A stretch of DNA of 64,000 bases, taken from contig NZ_JACYFK010000004.1 of NCBI RefSeq assembly GCF_014855515.1, positions 124,001 to 188,000 on the forward strand. The letters run 5' to 3'. This document shows, in pieces, positions 7,536-17,330 of this stretch; positions within the stretch are counted from its first letter, which is position 1, and every line of letters begins with the position of its first letter. This stretch comes from Euzebyella marina. GTDB taxonomy: Bacteria; Bacteroidota; Bacteroidia; Flavobacteriales; Flavobacteriaceae. The position numbers were made by a program, and so were the translations under genes. Below the pieces are notes generated by a model. The model did no database searches. It was not told the origin of the DNA and saw nothing but the letters and a program-made list of their open reading frames with translations.

Positions 7536-9746
7536 CTAATTGGCTACTTCGCTAATAAACTTAAGCCGGTATAGCCTGAGCTCTTCATCTTCATAGTCTC
7601 CATCAAACTCTTTCATTGCTTCCTCAAGATTATCGGTTTCAGCCTCTAGAAAATAATCATGAATCTCTTCTTGCTGGTCTTCATCCAAAATCTCATCTAT
7701 CCAATAATCGATATTCAGCTTGGTACCACTGTAGACTATTTGTTCCATTTCTTTAATGAGTTCGGGAATTTCCAGCCCTTTTGCATCAGCGATATCGTTC
7801 AGCGGCAATTTTCGGTCTACATTTTGAATGATGTACAATTTAAGCGCAGAATTTGCCCCCGTACTTTTAACCACGAGGTCATCTGGTCGTACGATATCAT
7901 TTTCCTCAACATAGGCAGCTATAAAATCGACAAATGGCTTTCCGTACTTTTTGGCTTTACCCTCTCCTACCCCATTTATGTTGTTAAGCTCTTTTAGGCT
8001 TACAGGATACTTCATCGCCATATCTTCTAAAGATGGGTCTTGAAACACCACAAAAGGAGGCACACCTAGCTTCTTGGCTTGCAACTTTCTAAGGTCTCGC
8101 AATTGTTTGATCAACTTATCATCTGCCACGGCCCCTTTCGCCACGCCTACAATCGAATCACTCTCTTCCGAACTATATGTATGATCTTTGGTCATCATGA
8201 ACGATTCAGGAGCATTTAAAAATCCTTTGCCCTTATCGGTCACATGTAGAATACCGTATTGTTCAATTTCTTTTTTGATCAGTCCCGCAACAATCATTTG
8301 TCGGATCAAGGCCATCCAATGCTCTTTTCCCTTATCGGAACCGATACCGAATACCGACTTCTCATCGGTTTTATGGGATGATATCAAGGCGTTTACCTTT
8401 CCGGTCAGTGTCTTGACCACCTCTTTGCTCTTGAACTTCTCGTTAGTTCCTTGAATAACCTCGAGAACTTTGGTCACATCCTCTTTTGCCTCTACCTTTT
8501 CTTTGGGGTTGCGGGAGTTGTCATCCATATCCGCCCCGTCACCATTCACCTCATCAAATTCTTCCCCAAAATAATGGAGCATGAATTTTCTTCTTGACAT
8601 GGAAGTCTCGGCATAGGCAACTACTTCTTGCAAAAGTGCATTACCAATTTCTTGCTCTGCTACCGGCTTATTAGACATAAATTTCTCTAGTTTCTCTATG
8701 TCTTTATAAGCATAAAATGCCAAGCAGTGGCCTTCGCCACCATCGCGGCCTGCGCGCCCTGTTTCTTGGTAATAGCTTTCTATACTTTTAGGAATATCAT
8801 GATGTATTACAAACCGAACATCGGGTTTGTCAATTCCCATTCCGAAGGCAATCGTTGCCACCACTACATCAACATCCTCCATCAAGAACATGTCTTGATA
8901 TTTCGAACGGGTTTTGGCATCGAAACCGGCATGATAAGGTACCGCACTGACACCGTTCACCTGAAGTACCTGAGCCAATTCCTCAACCCTTTTTCTACTA
9001 AGACAGTAGATAATGCCAGACTTACCCTCGTTTTTTTTCACAAAACGGATAATGTCTGAATCAACATTGGCAGTTTTAGGCCGAACCTCATAAAAAAGGT
9101 TGGCCCTGTTAAAGGAAGCCTTAAATGACCTGGCCCCTGTTATACCAAGGTTTTTAATGATATCTTCTTGAACTTTAGGCGTAGCGGTAGCAGTAAGCGC
9201 AATAACAGGAATACTGTCATCAAGCCTATTTACTATGGTTCTCAGATTTCTATATTCCGGTCTAAAATCGTGGCCCCATTCCGATATACAATGGGCCTCA
9301 TCTACCGCAATAAAAGACAGCTTTACGCTTTGCAGAAATTCGACGTAGTCTTCTTTTGTAAGTGATTCGGGCGCTACATAAAGTAATTTGGTAACACCTT
9401 CAACTATATCTTGCTTTACCTGTTTGACCTCTGTTTTTGTCAATGAAGAATTTAATACGTGGGCAATACCGTTCTGGTCTGAAATACCTCGAATGGCGTC
9501 TACCTGATTCTTCATTAGGGCAATCAGTGGTGAGACCACTATAGCCGTGCCTTCTTGCATCAATGCAGGAAGTTGATAACAAAGGGACTTTCCGCCTCCT
9601 GTGGGCATAATGGCAAAAGTATTATCGCCTTGCAAAATACTATTGACCACGTCTTTTTGCAGTCCCTTGAACTCAGAGAAGCCAAAATACTTCTTTAATG
9701 CCGAGTGCAGTTCACTATCGTTAATGACGGGTCTGTCGCTAGCCAT
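7536..9746 (-). CDS. recQ: ATP-dependent DNA helicase RecQ
   Basis: 736 residues. Superfamily 2 helicase motifs are intact: Walker A 'MPTGGGKSLCYQLPA', DEAH box 'VDEAHCISEWGHDFRPEYR', motif III 'ALTATATP', and 'GMGIDKPDVRFVIHHD' with 'YYQETGRAGRDG' (motifs V and VI). An RQC winged-helix region and an HRDC domain ('LRDLRKLQAKKLGVPPFVVF') follow. The C-terminus beyond about residue 620 adds a helical, acidic extension common in Bacteroidota RecQ. The zinc-binding Cys cluster of E. coli RecQ is not apparent between the helicase and RQC regions. Acts in recombination and fork repair. Confidence 0.95.
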   Translation of the reverse strand: MASDRPVINDSELHSALKKYFGFSEFKGLQKDVVNSILQGDNTFAIMPTGGGKSLCYQLPALMQEGTAIVVSPLIALMKNQVDAIRGISDQNGIAHVLNSSLTKTEVKQVKQDIVEGVTKLLYVAPESLTKEDYVEFLQSVKLSFIAVDEAHCISEWGHDFRPEYRNLRTIVNRLDDSIPVIALTATATPKVQEDIIKNLGITGARSFKASFNRANLFYEVRPKTANVDSDIIRFVKKNEGKSGIIYCLSRKRVEELAQVLQVNGVSAVPYHAGFDAKTRSKYQDMFLMEDVDVVVATIAFGMGIDKPDVRFVIHHDIPKSIESYYQETGRAGRDGGEGHCLAFYAYKDIEKLEKFMSNKPVAEQEIGNALLQEVVAYAETSMSRRKFMLHYFGEEFDEVNGDGADMDDNSRNPKEKVEAKEDVTKVLEVIQGTNEKFKSKEVVKTLTGKVNALISSHKTDEKSVFGIGSDKGKEHWMALIRQMIVAGLIKKEIEQYGILHVTDKGKGFLNAPESFMMTKDHTYSSEESDSIVGVAKGAVADDKLIKQLRDLRKLQAKKLGVPPFVVFQDPSLEDMAMKYPVSLKELNNINGVGEGKAKKYGKPFVDFIAAYVEENDIVRPDDLVVKSTGANSALKLYIIQNVDRKLPLNDIADAKGLEIPELIKEMEQIVYSGTKLNIDYWIDEILDEDQQEEIHDYFLEAETDNLEEAMKEFDGDYEDEELRLYRLKFISEVAN

Positions 9747-9863
9747 ATAATTTTATAAAATATTGTGGGTTGAAAAACAATTTTTGAGAATTCATTTTTC
9801 TTGAATGGGGGAATTAAGGTTTGATCCAAATAATTTACCGGGCAAAATGGATTACCCTCTACT

Positions 9864-9879
9864 TAGTTTTGTAATTTTG
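9864..9879 (+). promoter_or_regulatory. Candidate kdsD promoter (two overlapping TAnnTTTG elements)
   Basis: TAGTTTTG (9864-9871) and TAATTTTG (9872-9879) both match the Bacteroidota -7 consensus in the 254-bp gap between recQ and kdsD. No clear -33 TTG accompanies either, so the active one cannot be chosen. Confidence 0.35.
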
Positions 9880-10000
9880 TAATCTTAAATATAAAACAAT
9901 CTTTTCTAAACTCCTGTGTTTTTGGATAGTTTTAGGAAAAGTGCACTTTTATGCGTCAAATGGCGCGCAAAGTTAACAACCTTCTAACATTGACCATAAT

Positions 10001-10966
10001 TTGAGCGATACAAAAGTTTCTCTTTCGATTGCAAAAAAAACTATTGAAATGGAGGGTGCCGCCATATTGAACTTGGCCACTCTTTTAGACTCAGAGTTCT
10101 CCGATACGGTCGATTGCATCTTAAATTGTCATGGAAGAGTAGTCGTAACCGGTGTTGGCAAAAGTGCCATCATTGCCTCTAAGATTGTTGCGACCCTAAA
10201 CAGCACTGGAACCCCAGCCATATTTATGCATGCTGCCGATGCCATTCACGGTGACCTTGGCACCATTCAGGAAAACGATGTGGTTATCTGTATTTCCAAC
10301 AGCGGCAATACCGCCGAAATAAAATTATTGGTACCGTTAATTAAAAGAGGCAATAACAAATTGATCGCCATGACGGGAAATTTAGAGTCGTACCTCGCTT
10401 TAGAAGCGGACCATAGGCTCAATACCTATGTGGAAAAAGAGGCATGCCCCAACAACCTCGCACCGACTACCAGTACTACTGCACAGATGGTCGTTGGCGA
10501 TGCTTTGGCCATTTCGCTATTGAAAATAAAAGGTTTTACCAGTAAAGACTTCGCCAAATACCATCCCGGAGGTGCCTTGGGAAAAAGATTGTACCTAAAA
10601 GTCGAAGAGATCGTTCTAAACAACCAAAGACCGGAAGTTGATATAAGTGCAGGTGTCAAAGAGGTTATTGTAGAAATTTCGCAAAAGATGTTGGGAGCCA
10701 CTGCCGTTACAGAAAACGGTAATTTGGTCGGCATCATTACCGACGGCGATATCAGGCGAATGTTGAATAAGTATGATAACATTAGCGGCCTTATTGCCAA
10801 AGATATCATGACCAGCAACCCAAAGACCATATCATCTAAAGTGCTGGCCGTAGAAGCCACTAAAATCATTCAAAAGAATGGTATTTCACAATTATTGGCT
10901 GTAGATGGTAATAAATACGTCGGTGTTGTACATTTGCACAATTTGATAAAAGAAGGCATACTATAA
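10001..10966 (+). CDS. kdsD: Arabinose-5-phosphate isomerase (KpsF/GutQ/KdsD)
   Basis: 321 residues from a TTG start. An N-terminal SIS domain (about 30-170) contains 'VVVTGVGKSAIIASKIV' and 'CISNSGNTAEIKLL'. 'FAKYHPGGALGKRL' is the family hallmark. Two CBS domains occupy about 205-321. The enzyme converts ribulose 5-phosphate to arabinose 5-phosphate, the first step towards KDO for LPS inner core. The stop overlaps the tatC ATG by one base, so the pair is translationally coupled, and lptB follows on the same strand. A cytoplasmic enzyme. Confidence 0.92.
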   Translation: MSDTKVSLSIAKKTIEMEGAAILNLATLLDSEFSDTVDCILNCHGRVVVTGVGKSAIIASKIVATLNSTGTPAIFMHAADAIHGDLGTIQENDVVICISNSGNTAEIKLLVPLIKRGNNKLIAMTGNLESYLALEADHRLNTYVEKEACPNNLAPTTSTTAQMVVGDALAISLLKIKGFTSKDFAKYHPGGALGKRLYLKVEEIVLNNQRPEVDISAGVKEVIVEISQKMLGATAVTENGNLVGIITDGDIRRMLNKYDNISGLIAKDIMTSNPKTISSKVLAVEATKIIQKNGISQLLAVDGNKYVGVVHLHNLIKEGIL

Positions 10967-11820
10967 TGGCTAAACAAAATACGAAGACCCCCGACGAAAT
11001 GTCGTTTTTAGACCACCTAGAAGAATTAAGGTGGCATCTCATAAGATCTACCATAGCTGTGGTCATTATTGGCAGTGTCGCTTTCTTAATGAAAAGCTTC
11101 ATTTTTGACACGGTCATTTTCGGCCCTTCAAAAATGAATTTTCCCACTTATAAGTTGTTTTGCGACATCGCTACCTCTTTGGGTTTTGACTCTGCCTTTT
11201 GTGCCGATAAATTGCCCTTTTCAATACAGAGTAGGCAAATGTCAGCTCAATTTTCGATGCATATTTGGACCTCTATTTGGGCAGGATTCATAATTGGCTT
11301 CCCTTATATTCTTTATGAGTTGTGGAAATTCATCAGTCCAGGATTGTATGAAAAAGAACGGAAACACTCAAGAGGATTTATTTTTGTTGCCTCGCTTCTC
11401 TTTTTCATGGGCGTTCTTTTTGGTTACTATGTAGTCGCACCACTATCAATCAACTTCTTAGGAACCTATCAAGTAAGCCCCGATATACTTAATGAATTCG
11501 ACATCGATAGTTATATTGGCACTGTACGCTCTGCAGTAATTGCATGCGGTATCTTATTCGAATTACCGATTATTATTTTCTTTTTGACCAAAGTGGGTCT
11601 AATTACCCCTGAAATCATGAAGAAGTACCGTAAAATTGCCTTGGTAATAGTTCTAATCTTGTCAGCTGTAATAACGCCGCCGGATGTAGCGAGCCAAATA
11701 ATTGTAGCCGTACCGGTATTGATACTCTATCAAATAAGTATTTACATTTCAGGATACGTTCTGAAAAAAGAGGCCAAGAACGAAGAAAGACTTAAGAAAA
11801 AAGGGTTAAAGAAAATGTAA
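10966..11820 (+). CDS. tatC: Twin-arginine translocase subunit TatC
   Basis: 284 residues with six membrane helices. The N-terminus 'EMSFLDHLEELRWHLIRS' is the classic TatC opening with the conserved Glu of the signal-recognition site. Helices follow near residues 20-40, 105-125, 140-165, 185-210, 220-240 and 245-265, and a Lys-rich C-terminal tail ends the protein. TatC recognises RR signal peptides at the inner membrane. Four genes in this window (6275, 24954, 51854, 58573) start with Tat-like signals. TatA is not present here. One-base overlap with kdsD. Confidence 0.95.
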   Translation: MAKQNTKTPDEMSFLDHLEELRWHLIRSTIAVVIIGSVAFLMKSFIFDTVIFGPSKMNFPTYKLFCDIATSLGFDSAFCADKLPFSIQSRQMSAQFSMHIWTSIWAGFIIGFPYILYELWKFISPGLYEKERKHSRGFIFVASLLFFMGVLFGYYVVAPLSINFLGTYQVSPDILNEFDIDSYIGTVRSAVIACGILFELPIIIFFLTKVGLITPEIMKKYRKIALVIVLILSAVITPPDVASQIIVAVPVLILYQISIYISGYVLKKEAKNEERLKKKGLKKM

Positions 11821-11902
11821 ACCCTATCAAGAATTAAAAGTTTCCTGTTTCTTTGGGATAGAGAGAAAAAGGAGGCTTTTATTTTGAAAAAGAATTACAA
11901 AG

Positions 11903-12643
11903 ATGAAACTGCGTGCTGAAAACATAATGAAATCCTACCGGGGCCGTAAAGTGGTCAAGGGCATATCGCTTGAAGTAAATCAAGGGGAAATCATTGGTCT
12001 CTTAGGGCCTAACGGCGCAGGTAAGACTACCTCGTTCTACATGATTGTGGGCCTGGTAAAACCTAATGGTGGAAACATCTACCTTGATGGCACCGATATT
12101 ACCAAGTACCCTATGTACAAAAGGGCACAAAATGGCATCGGTTATCTGGCACAAGAAGCTTCGGTCTTTAGAAAACTGAGCATCGAAAAAAATATTCTGA
12201 GTGTTCTACAGCTGACCAAATTGAGCAAGAAAGAGCAATTGATGAAAATGGAATCGCTCATCGAAGAGTTCGGTTTGGGCCATATTCGTAAAAACAGGGG
12301 CGATTTGCTTTCAGGTGGTGAAAGAAGAAGAACCGAAATCGCTCGTGCCTTGGCTACGGATCCCAAATTTATTTTGTTAGATGAGCCATTTGCCGGTGTA
12401 GACCCTGTAGCGGTAGAAGACATTCAAAGAATCGTTGCTCAGCTCAAGAACAAAAACATCGGAATTCTCATAACCGACCACAACGTTCAAGAAACGCTGG
12501 CCATTACCGAGCGTTCATATCTGATGTTCGAAGGTGGAATTTTAAAATCCGGTGTGCCAGAAGATCTTGCTGCCGATGAAATGGTCAGAAAAGTGTACCT
12601 GGGTCAAAACTTTGAACTTCGCAAAAAGAAGCTTGACTTCTAA
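11903..12643 (+). CDS. lptB: LPS export ABC transporter ATP-binding protein LptB
   Basis: 246 residues: a single ABC ATPase domain. Walker A '[14 protein letters not shown]', a Q-loop '[14 protein letters not shown]' diagnostic of LptB, signature '[16 protein letters not shown]' and Walker B '[16 protein letters not shown]'. It powers extraction of LPS from the inner membrane with LptFG, whose genes are elsewhere. The position after kdsD and tatC places two LPS genes together. Its 3' end overlaps convergent pssA by four bases (12640-12643). Confidence 0.93.
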   Translation: MKLRAENIMKSYRGRKVVKGISLEVNQGEIIGLLGPNGAGKTTSFYMIVGLVKPNGGNIYLDGTDITKYPMYKRAQNGIGYLAQEASVFRKLSIEKNILSVLQLTKLSKKEQLMKMESLIEEFGLGHIRKNRGDLLSGGERRRTEIARALATDPKFILLDEPFAGVDPVAVEDIQRIVAQLKNKNIGILITDHNVQETLAITERSYLMFEGGILKSGVPEDLAADEMVRKVYLGQNFELRKKKLDF

Positions 12644-13404
12644 GCCTTCTTCGTTTTATCTCTTAAAGTCGTTACCACCGAGGTGATGATATAAAATGCA
12701 ATTATAAAAGGTACTGCCAAAAATTCTAAGGTAACTAGCAACACCAAGCTAATGGCAATGAATATATAGCGCAGCCCATTATCTTTAAAACTCCAATTTT
12801 TAAATTTCAAGGCAAACAACTCAATTTTCGAATTTAAAAGGTAGGCACTCAAAATAGTGAGTCCTATTAAAAACCATTGATTTAGAATTATCGAGCTGAG
12901 AACTTCATTGTTATGGTTGTAAAGTATCAAGGGTAATGAAAGAATCAAAAGGGTGTTGGCAGGTGTAGGCAACCCGATAAACGAAGAAACCTGATTTTCA
13001 TCAATATTGAACTTGGCGAGACGATAGGCTGAAGCCAATGTAATTATGAACCCCAGTAATGGTAAGGGGTGAAGAATTGCCTTAAAAGAATGGTTAGACG
13101 GGTCTGCTTCCAACAAAGTGCCGGCATTCCAACCACCTGTCATTGACATTCCCAAAAGCTGAAACATGACAATGCCCGGAACCAAGCCGCTCGTAATCAT
13201 GTCGGCCAAAGAATCCAACTGCACTCCCAATTCGCTTTGAACCTTGAGTAATCTTGCGGCCAAACCATCAAAAAAATCAAAAAATATCCCCAAAAAAACG
13301 AAAATCGCGGCCATTTCGAGTTCATTCAAAACAGCAAAAACAGCAGCGATACATCCACAAAAAACGTTTAAAAGAGTGATAAGATTGGGAATGTATTTTT
13401 TCAT
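12640..13404 (-). CDS. pssA: CDP-diacylglycerol--serine O-phosphatidyltransferase
   Basis: 254 residues, integral membrane. The CDP-alcohol phosphotransferase motif is complete: '[20 protein letters not shown]' followed by Asp-Ser-Leu-Ala-Asp (pattern DGxxAR...G...D...D). About seven hydrophobic helices follow the N-terminal '[20 protein letters not shown]'. It makes phosphatidylserine, the precursor of phosphatidylethanolamine, at the inner membrane. Minus strand, convergent with lptB and divergent from the DUF4105 gene. PssA rather than PgsA is favoured by the short N-terminus and the '[12 protein letters not shown]' opening. Confidence 0.88.
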   Translation of the reverse strand: MKKYIPNLITLLNVFCGCIAAVFAVLNELEMAAIFVFLGIFFDFFDGLAARLLKVQSELGVQLDSLADMITSGLVPGIVMFQLLGMSMTGGWNAGTLLEADPSNHSFKAILHPLPLLGFIITLASAYRLAKFNIDENQVSSFIGLPTPANTLLILSLPLILYNHNNEVLSSIILNQWFLIGLTILSAYLLNSKIELFALKFKNWSFKDNGLRYIFIAISLVLLVTLEFLAVPFIIAFYIITSVVTTLRDKTKKA

Positions 13405-13509
13405 AAAGTCGAAGGATTTGCGTAAAAATAATACAATTTCACTTCAATCAGGTCAGACCATAATTTATTCGGATATTTGCCCAAAATAATAGCTGTAATC
13501 AGAAAGCCA

Positions 13510-14682
13510 TTGAAAAAAGTACTCTTCCTATTTTTATCGGTTATTAGCTTTTCTGCGTATTGCCAAAAAGTAGAACTGACTCCTCAAGCCCAAATTAGCA
13601 TCATTACCTGTGGTGCCGGAGATGAGATTTATTCCAAATTTGGCCACAGCGCCATTCGAATTAAAGACAGTTCTCAGGGTATTGATGTAGTTTATAATTA
13701 TGGTACGTTTGATTTTACCACCCCTAACTTTACCCTAAAATTTGCCCGCGGCAAACTTGATTATACCTTGACTCGGCAGAGTTTTCCGTACTTTTTACTG
13801 AGCTACGAAGAAGAGAACCGCTGGGTAAAAGAGCAAATCTTGAAAATAGGCTTGCCAGAAAAACAAGAGCTCTTCAACCTCTTGGAAACGAACTACCTGC
13901 CCCAGAATAGAGACTATAAGTATGATTTTTTCTTTAATAATTGTTCGACAAAGATTTGGGATGTTCTAAAACAATCGTACGGTGAAAAACTTGCATTCAA
14001 AGACGATTATTTAAACGAACAGTTCACCCATCGCCAACTGATCAGGCACAATGTACCCGTTAATAGTTGGTTAGGCTTTGGCATTGATTTAGCTTTGGGT
14101 TCGGTGATAGATGATACGGCAACACCCTACGAACACATGTTCTTGCCCTATTATACTATGAAGCAATTAGAGGTTTCGACCCTTGACAATGAGGTTTTTA
14201 CCTCCGGACCGGAAAGCCTTTTTGAGCCTCAAAAAACAGATAGCTCATCCATCTTTTTGCTCTCACCAGGCTTTTGGCTGACCATCTTTTTAATCGCTGT
14301 TTTACTGCTCACTTTCATCGACTTTAAATACAATACCCGCAGACGCTGGCTAGATTTCATTTTATTTTTTATACCCGGAATCATAGGCCTTGGTGTCATC
14401 TTTCTTTGGTTCTTTACCGACCACACCCAAACCGCGGGCAACTTTAACATTATCTGGGCTTTTCCGGCACACTTATTTGTTGCTTTTGTAGTCGCCAGAA
14501 AGAGAGGGCCTAATTGGGTAGCCAAATATGCTCTTTTCTCGTTGGGATTGATTGTTGCGAGTATGTTCATATGGTTGGTCGGTCTACAAATATTTTCGCC
14601 CTTACTTATGTTGGTATGGTTGGCCTTGGCAGCTCGATACCTATTTTTGTTCTGGTCTTATAAAAAACCTTTGTTAGCTTAG
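13510..14682 (+). CDS. DUF4105 family exported membrane protein
   Basis: About 390 residues. I place the start at the TTG at 13510 because it gives a textbook signal (MKKVLFLFLSVISFSAYCQ). An upstream in-frame TTG at 13477 would add 11 residues before it. The DUF4105 region has 'KFGHSAIRIKD', 'VYNYGTFDFTTPNF' and 'FFFNNCSTKIWDVL', with His and Cys residues in the pattern of NlpC/P60-like papain-fold proteins. At least four membrane helices occupy roughly the last 130 residues. Enzymatic activity is plausible but unproven. It ends one base before the ABC-F gene. Confidence 0.75.
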   Translation: MKKVLFLFLSVISFSAYCQKVELTPQAQISIITCGAGDEIYSKFGHSAIRIKDSSQGIDVVYNYGTFDFTTPNFTLKFARGKLDYTLTRQSFPYFLLSYEEENRWVKEQILKIGLPEKQELFNLLETNYLPQNRDYKYDFFFNNCSTKIWDVLKQSYGEKLAFKDDYLNEQFTHRQLIRHNVPVNSWLGFGIDLALGSVIDDTATPYEHMFLPYYTMKQLEVSTLDNEVFTSGPESLFEPQKTDSSSIFLLSPGFWLTIFLIAVLLLTFIDFKYNTRRRWLDFILFFIPGIIGLGVIFLWFFTDHTQTAGNFNIIWAFPAHLFVAFVVARKRGPNWVAKYALFSLGLIVASMFIWLVGLQIFSPLLMLVWLALAARYLFLFWSYKKPLLA

Positions 14683-14683
14683 C

Positions 14684-16564
14684 ATGAACCTCTTAACGGT
14701 AGAAAACATATCAAAATCGTACGGCGAACGGGTTTTGTTCACCGACTTGTCTTTTGGCATTAACAAGGGCCAAAAGATTGCATTGATTGCCAAAAATGGA
14801 ACGGGGAAGACCTCGATTCTAAACATTATGTCGGGTAGCGACACCCCCGATAGCGGTCAAGTAAACTTCAGAAAAGGCATCAGGGTCAGTTTTCTTGACC
14901 AGGAGCCTAATCTCGACCCCAAATTGACTGTCGAGGAAACAATTTTCGCATCTGACAATGAAATTCTTCAGGTAATACATGCCTATGAAAAGGCATTGGA
15001 AAACCCCGAAGAGGCAGAAAAATACCAAGCAGCTTTTGAAGCAATGGAGCGCTTTAACGCGTGGGACTTTGAAACCCTTTATAAGCAAATACTCTTTAAG
15101 TTAAAACTTGAAAGATTGGATGCTAAAGTAGGTTTACTGTCCGGTGGCCAAAAGAAACGCTTGGCGTTGGCCAATGCCCTAATCAACAAACCTGACCTAT
15201 TGGTTCTTGATGAGCCGACCAACCATCTTGACCTTGAAATGATTGAATGGTTAGAAGAATATTTTGCCAAAGAAAACATGAGCCTGTTCATGGTTACGCA
15301 CGATCGTTATTTTTTAGAGCGTGTTTGTAATGAGATACTAGAATTAGATGACCAGCAATTATTTTCTTATAAAGGCAACTATTCTTATTACTTAGAAAAA
15401 AAAGAAGCCCGAATTGAACAGGTAGCGGTAGAGCAACATAAGTCACAACGTCTTTTCAAAAAAGAACTGGAGTGGATGAGAAGGCAGCCGAAAGCCCGAA
15501 CCACCAAATCAAAATCTAGAATTGACGATTTTAAGGTGATTAAAGAAAAGGCCGGACAGAGAAGAAAAGACCATGAAATACAGCTCGAAATCAATATGGA
15601 GCGTATGGGGAGTAAAATCCTTGAGATTCATAAAATTTCGAAGTCCTATCCCGAAAAACCCATTTTAGATCAATTCAATTACACATTTAAGAAGGGCGAA
15701 CGAGTTGGTATTATCGGGAAAAACGGAACCGGAAAATCGACCTTTCTCAATATTATTACAGGTACCGACGAACCTGATGCCGGTAAAGTTGTTATCGGCG
15801 ATACTATAAAATTCGGCTATTACACACAAAAGGGCATTCATGTAAAAGAAGGCCAGAAAGTAATAGACGTAATTCGAGATTTTGGTGACTACATACCCTT
15901 AAAAAAAGGACGCCAAATCTCAGCGCAGCAATTACTCGAGCGTTTTCTTTTTGACCGGAAAAAACAATATGATTTTGTTGAAAAACTGAGTGGCGGTGAG
16001 CGTAAGCGTTTGTACCTCTGTACGGTTTTGATACAGAACCCCAATTTTCTAATTCTTGATGAGCCGACCAACGATCTCGATATTGTCACCTTGAACGTTT
16101 TGGAGAGCTTCTTATTAGATTTTCCGGGTTGTTTGATAGTGGTATCGCACGATCGTTATTTTATGGATAAGATAGTCGACCATTTATTTGTCTTTAGAGG
16201 CGACGCTATCGTTGAAGACTTTCCCGGTAATTACTCCGATTTCAGGGCTTATGAAGACAGTAAAATCATAGAAGAGCGTCAAGAAAAAGCTTTAGCCAAT
16301 AAGGAAGCTAAAAATAATTCTGAAAATCAGCCTAAGACCAATAAAACAGGCCTTTCTTATCTTGAACAAAAGGAGTTCAAGAACCTCGAGAAAGAGATAG
16401 AAAAACTTGAAAAAGAAAAAGTTGAGGTTCAAAATCAATTTACCGACCCTAGCCTGTCAGGAGATGAGATTGACCAACTTAGCATCAAGCTGCAAGAGGT
16501 AATCGATACAATTGAGGAAAAGACAGAACGGTGGTTCGAACTCTCTGCCCTACTCGAAGAATAA
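14684..16564 (+). CDS. ABC-F family ATPase (Uup-like)
   Basis: 626 residues with two ABC domains and no membrane segment. Domain 1 has Walker A 'AKNGTGKTSIL', signature 'LSGGQKKRLALANAL' and 'DEPTNHLDLEMIEW'. Domain 2 has 'GKNGTGKSTFL', 'LSGGERKRLYLCTVL' and 'DEPTNDLDIVTL'. The linker contains 'RRQPKARTTKSKSRID', like Uup. The C-terminus from about 550 is a charged coiled coil, also a Uup feature. ABC-F proteins act on ribosomes, and Uup also on branched DNA. Starts one base after the DUF4105 gene. Uup versus other ABC-F members is a judgement from the linker and C-terminal domain. Confidence 0.85.
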   Translation: MNLLTVENISKSYGERVLFTDLSFGINKGQKIALIAKNGTGKTSILNIMSGSDTPDSGQVNFRKGIRVSFLDQEPNLDPKLTVEETIFASDNEILQVIHAYEKALENPEEAEKYQAAFEAMERFNAWDFETLYKQILFKLKLERLDAKVGLLSGGQKKRLALANALINKPDLLVLDEPTNHLDLEMIEWLEEYFAKENMSLFMVTHDRYFLERVCNEILELDDQQLFSYKGNYSYYLEKKEARIEQVAVEQHKSQRLFKKELEWMRRQPKARTTKSKSRIDDFKVIKEKAGQRRKDHEIQLEINMERMGSKILEIHKISKSYPEKPILDQFNYTFKKGERVGIIGKNGTGKSTFLNIITGTDEPDAGKVVIGDTIKFGYYTQKGIHVKEGQKVIDVIRDFGDYIPLKKGRQISAQQLLERFLFDRKKQYDFVEKLSGGERKRLYLCTVLIQNPNFLILDEPTNDLDIVTLNVLESFLLDFPGCLIVVSHDRYFMDKIVDHLFVFRGDAIVEDFPGNYSDFRAYEDSKIIEERQEKALANKEAKNNSENQPKTNKTGLSYLEQKEFKNLEKEIEKLEKEKVEVQNQFTDPSLSGDEIDQLSIKLQEVIDTIEEKTERWFELSALLEE

Positions 16565-16582
16565 TATAAGTCCGGAATATTT

Positions 16583-17089
16583 TTGTTCAAGTTTTTAAAA
16601 TATATCAGATTCATAGCCCGCTCGACCAATCAACATGGGGTGCATTCTCCTTTTGTATTTGCCTACGTTACACAGTGCCTGTATTCCAAAAAGAGTTATG
16701 GCAGTAACAAGACTTTAAACGTTCTTCTTAAAAATTTAGATTATTTCAAAGTCAATCGTCTGAATATTTACCGAGCTAATTCTTTGACCTCTTCATCCGT
16801 AAAAAAACATTTTCCGAATATTAGTATTGGGGATTTAAATCCTGAATTGATCTATGTAGATACGTTGACCCAGAGAAGCTTTGATGAGCTTTTTTCCGAA
16901 AAGCTGGGCTCTTTGAATCATCATTCGATAATTTTGATCAACGATATTTACTCAAATATGGAAGCCATTGAACTATGGAACCGTTTAAAAGAACTATCTG
17001 AGGTCACCGTTACAGTTGATATGTTCTATTGCGGAACGGTATTTTTCAGAAAGGAACAAGTTGAGGAGCATTTTAAGATTCGAATTTAA
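16583..17089 (+). CDS. Shortened HGVHSPF-family protein (degenerate SAM methyltransferase-like)
   Basis: 168 residues from a TTG start 18 bases after the ABC-F gene. The N-terminus, through 'STNQHGVHSPFVF', and the C-terminus, 'VTVDMFYCGTVFFRKEQ...HFKIRI', match the ends of a flavobacterial class I SAM-dependent methyltransferase family as I remember it. The middle is short. I find no glycine-rich SAM-binding loop (GxGxG type) and only a trace of the later Rossmann strands ('LIYVDTL', 'SIILINDIY'). Family members I recall are about 60-70 residues longer. The reading frame is open and intact, so this looks like a reduced paralogue that has lost methyl transfer, not a frameshifted pseudogene. 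Function unknown. Confidence 0.6.
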   Translation: MFKFLKYIRFIARSTNQHGVHSPFVFAYVTQCLYSKKSYGSNKTLNVLLKNLDYFKVNRLNIYRANSLTSSSVKKHFPNISIGDLNPELIYVDTLTQRSFDELFSEKLGSLNHHSIILINDIYSNMEAIELWNRLKELSEVTVTVDMFYCGTVFFRKEQVEEHFKIRI

Positions 17090-17118
17090 TCCGTTAATTT
17101 TAGACCTATTTCAGTAAA

Positions 17119-17274
17119 ATGGGAAATAATACTATTTATTACATACTTGGTATCGTTGCGGTGGTCTATTTGCTCATATCAATGACCAATAAAAGACAGG
17201 GTAAAAAGAGAAAGTCACGTAAATTCATGGAAGGTTACAAACGAAAGGAAAAAACAGAAGATACCGAACAGTAA
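17119..17274 (+). CDS. Small single-pass membrane protein (51 aa)
   Basis: ATG at 17119, stop at 17272-17274. Residues about 6-22 form a hydrophobic helix ('YYILGIVAVVYLLIS'), followed by a strongly basic tail rich in Lys and Arg. This fits a membrane anchor with its tail in the cytoplasm. It lies 29 bases after the HGVHSPF gene and 56 bases before the adenosyltransferase gene, on the same strand. I do not recognise a family. The hydrophobic-then-basic composition and open frame support a real gene. Confidence 0.55.
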   Translation: MGNNTIYYILGIVAVVYLLISMTNKRQGKKRKSRKFMEGYKRKEKTEDTEQ

Positions 17275-17330
17275 AAGCACTCCATAACAACCCTTCACTC
17301 TTTCGATTCGCGTTCAATCAATAAAAGCTT

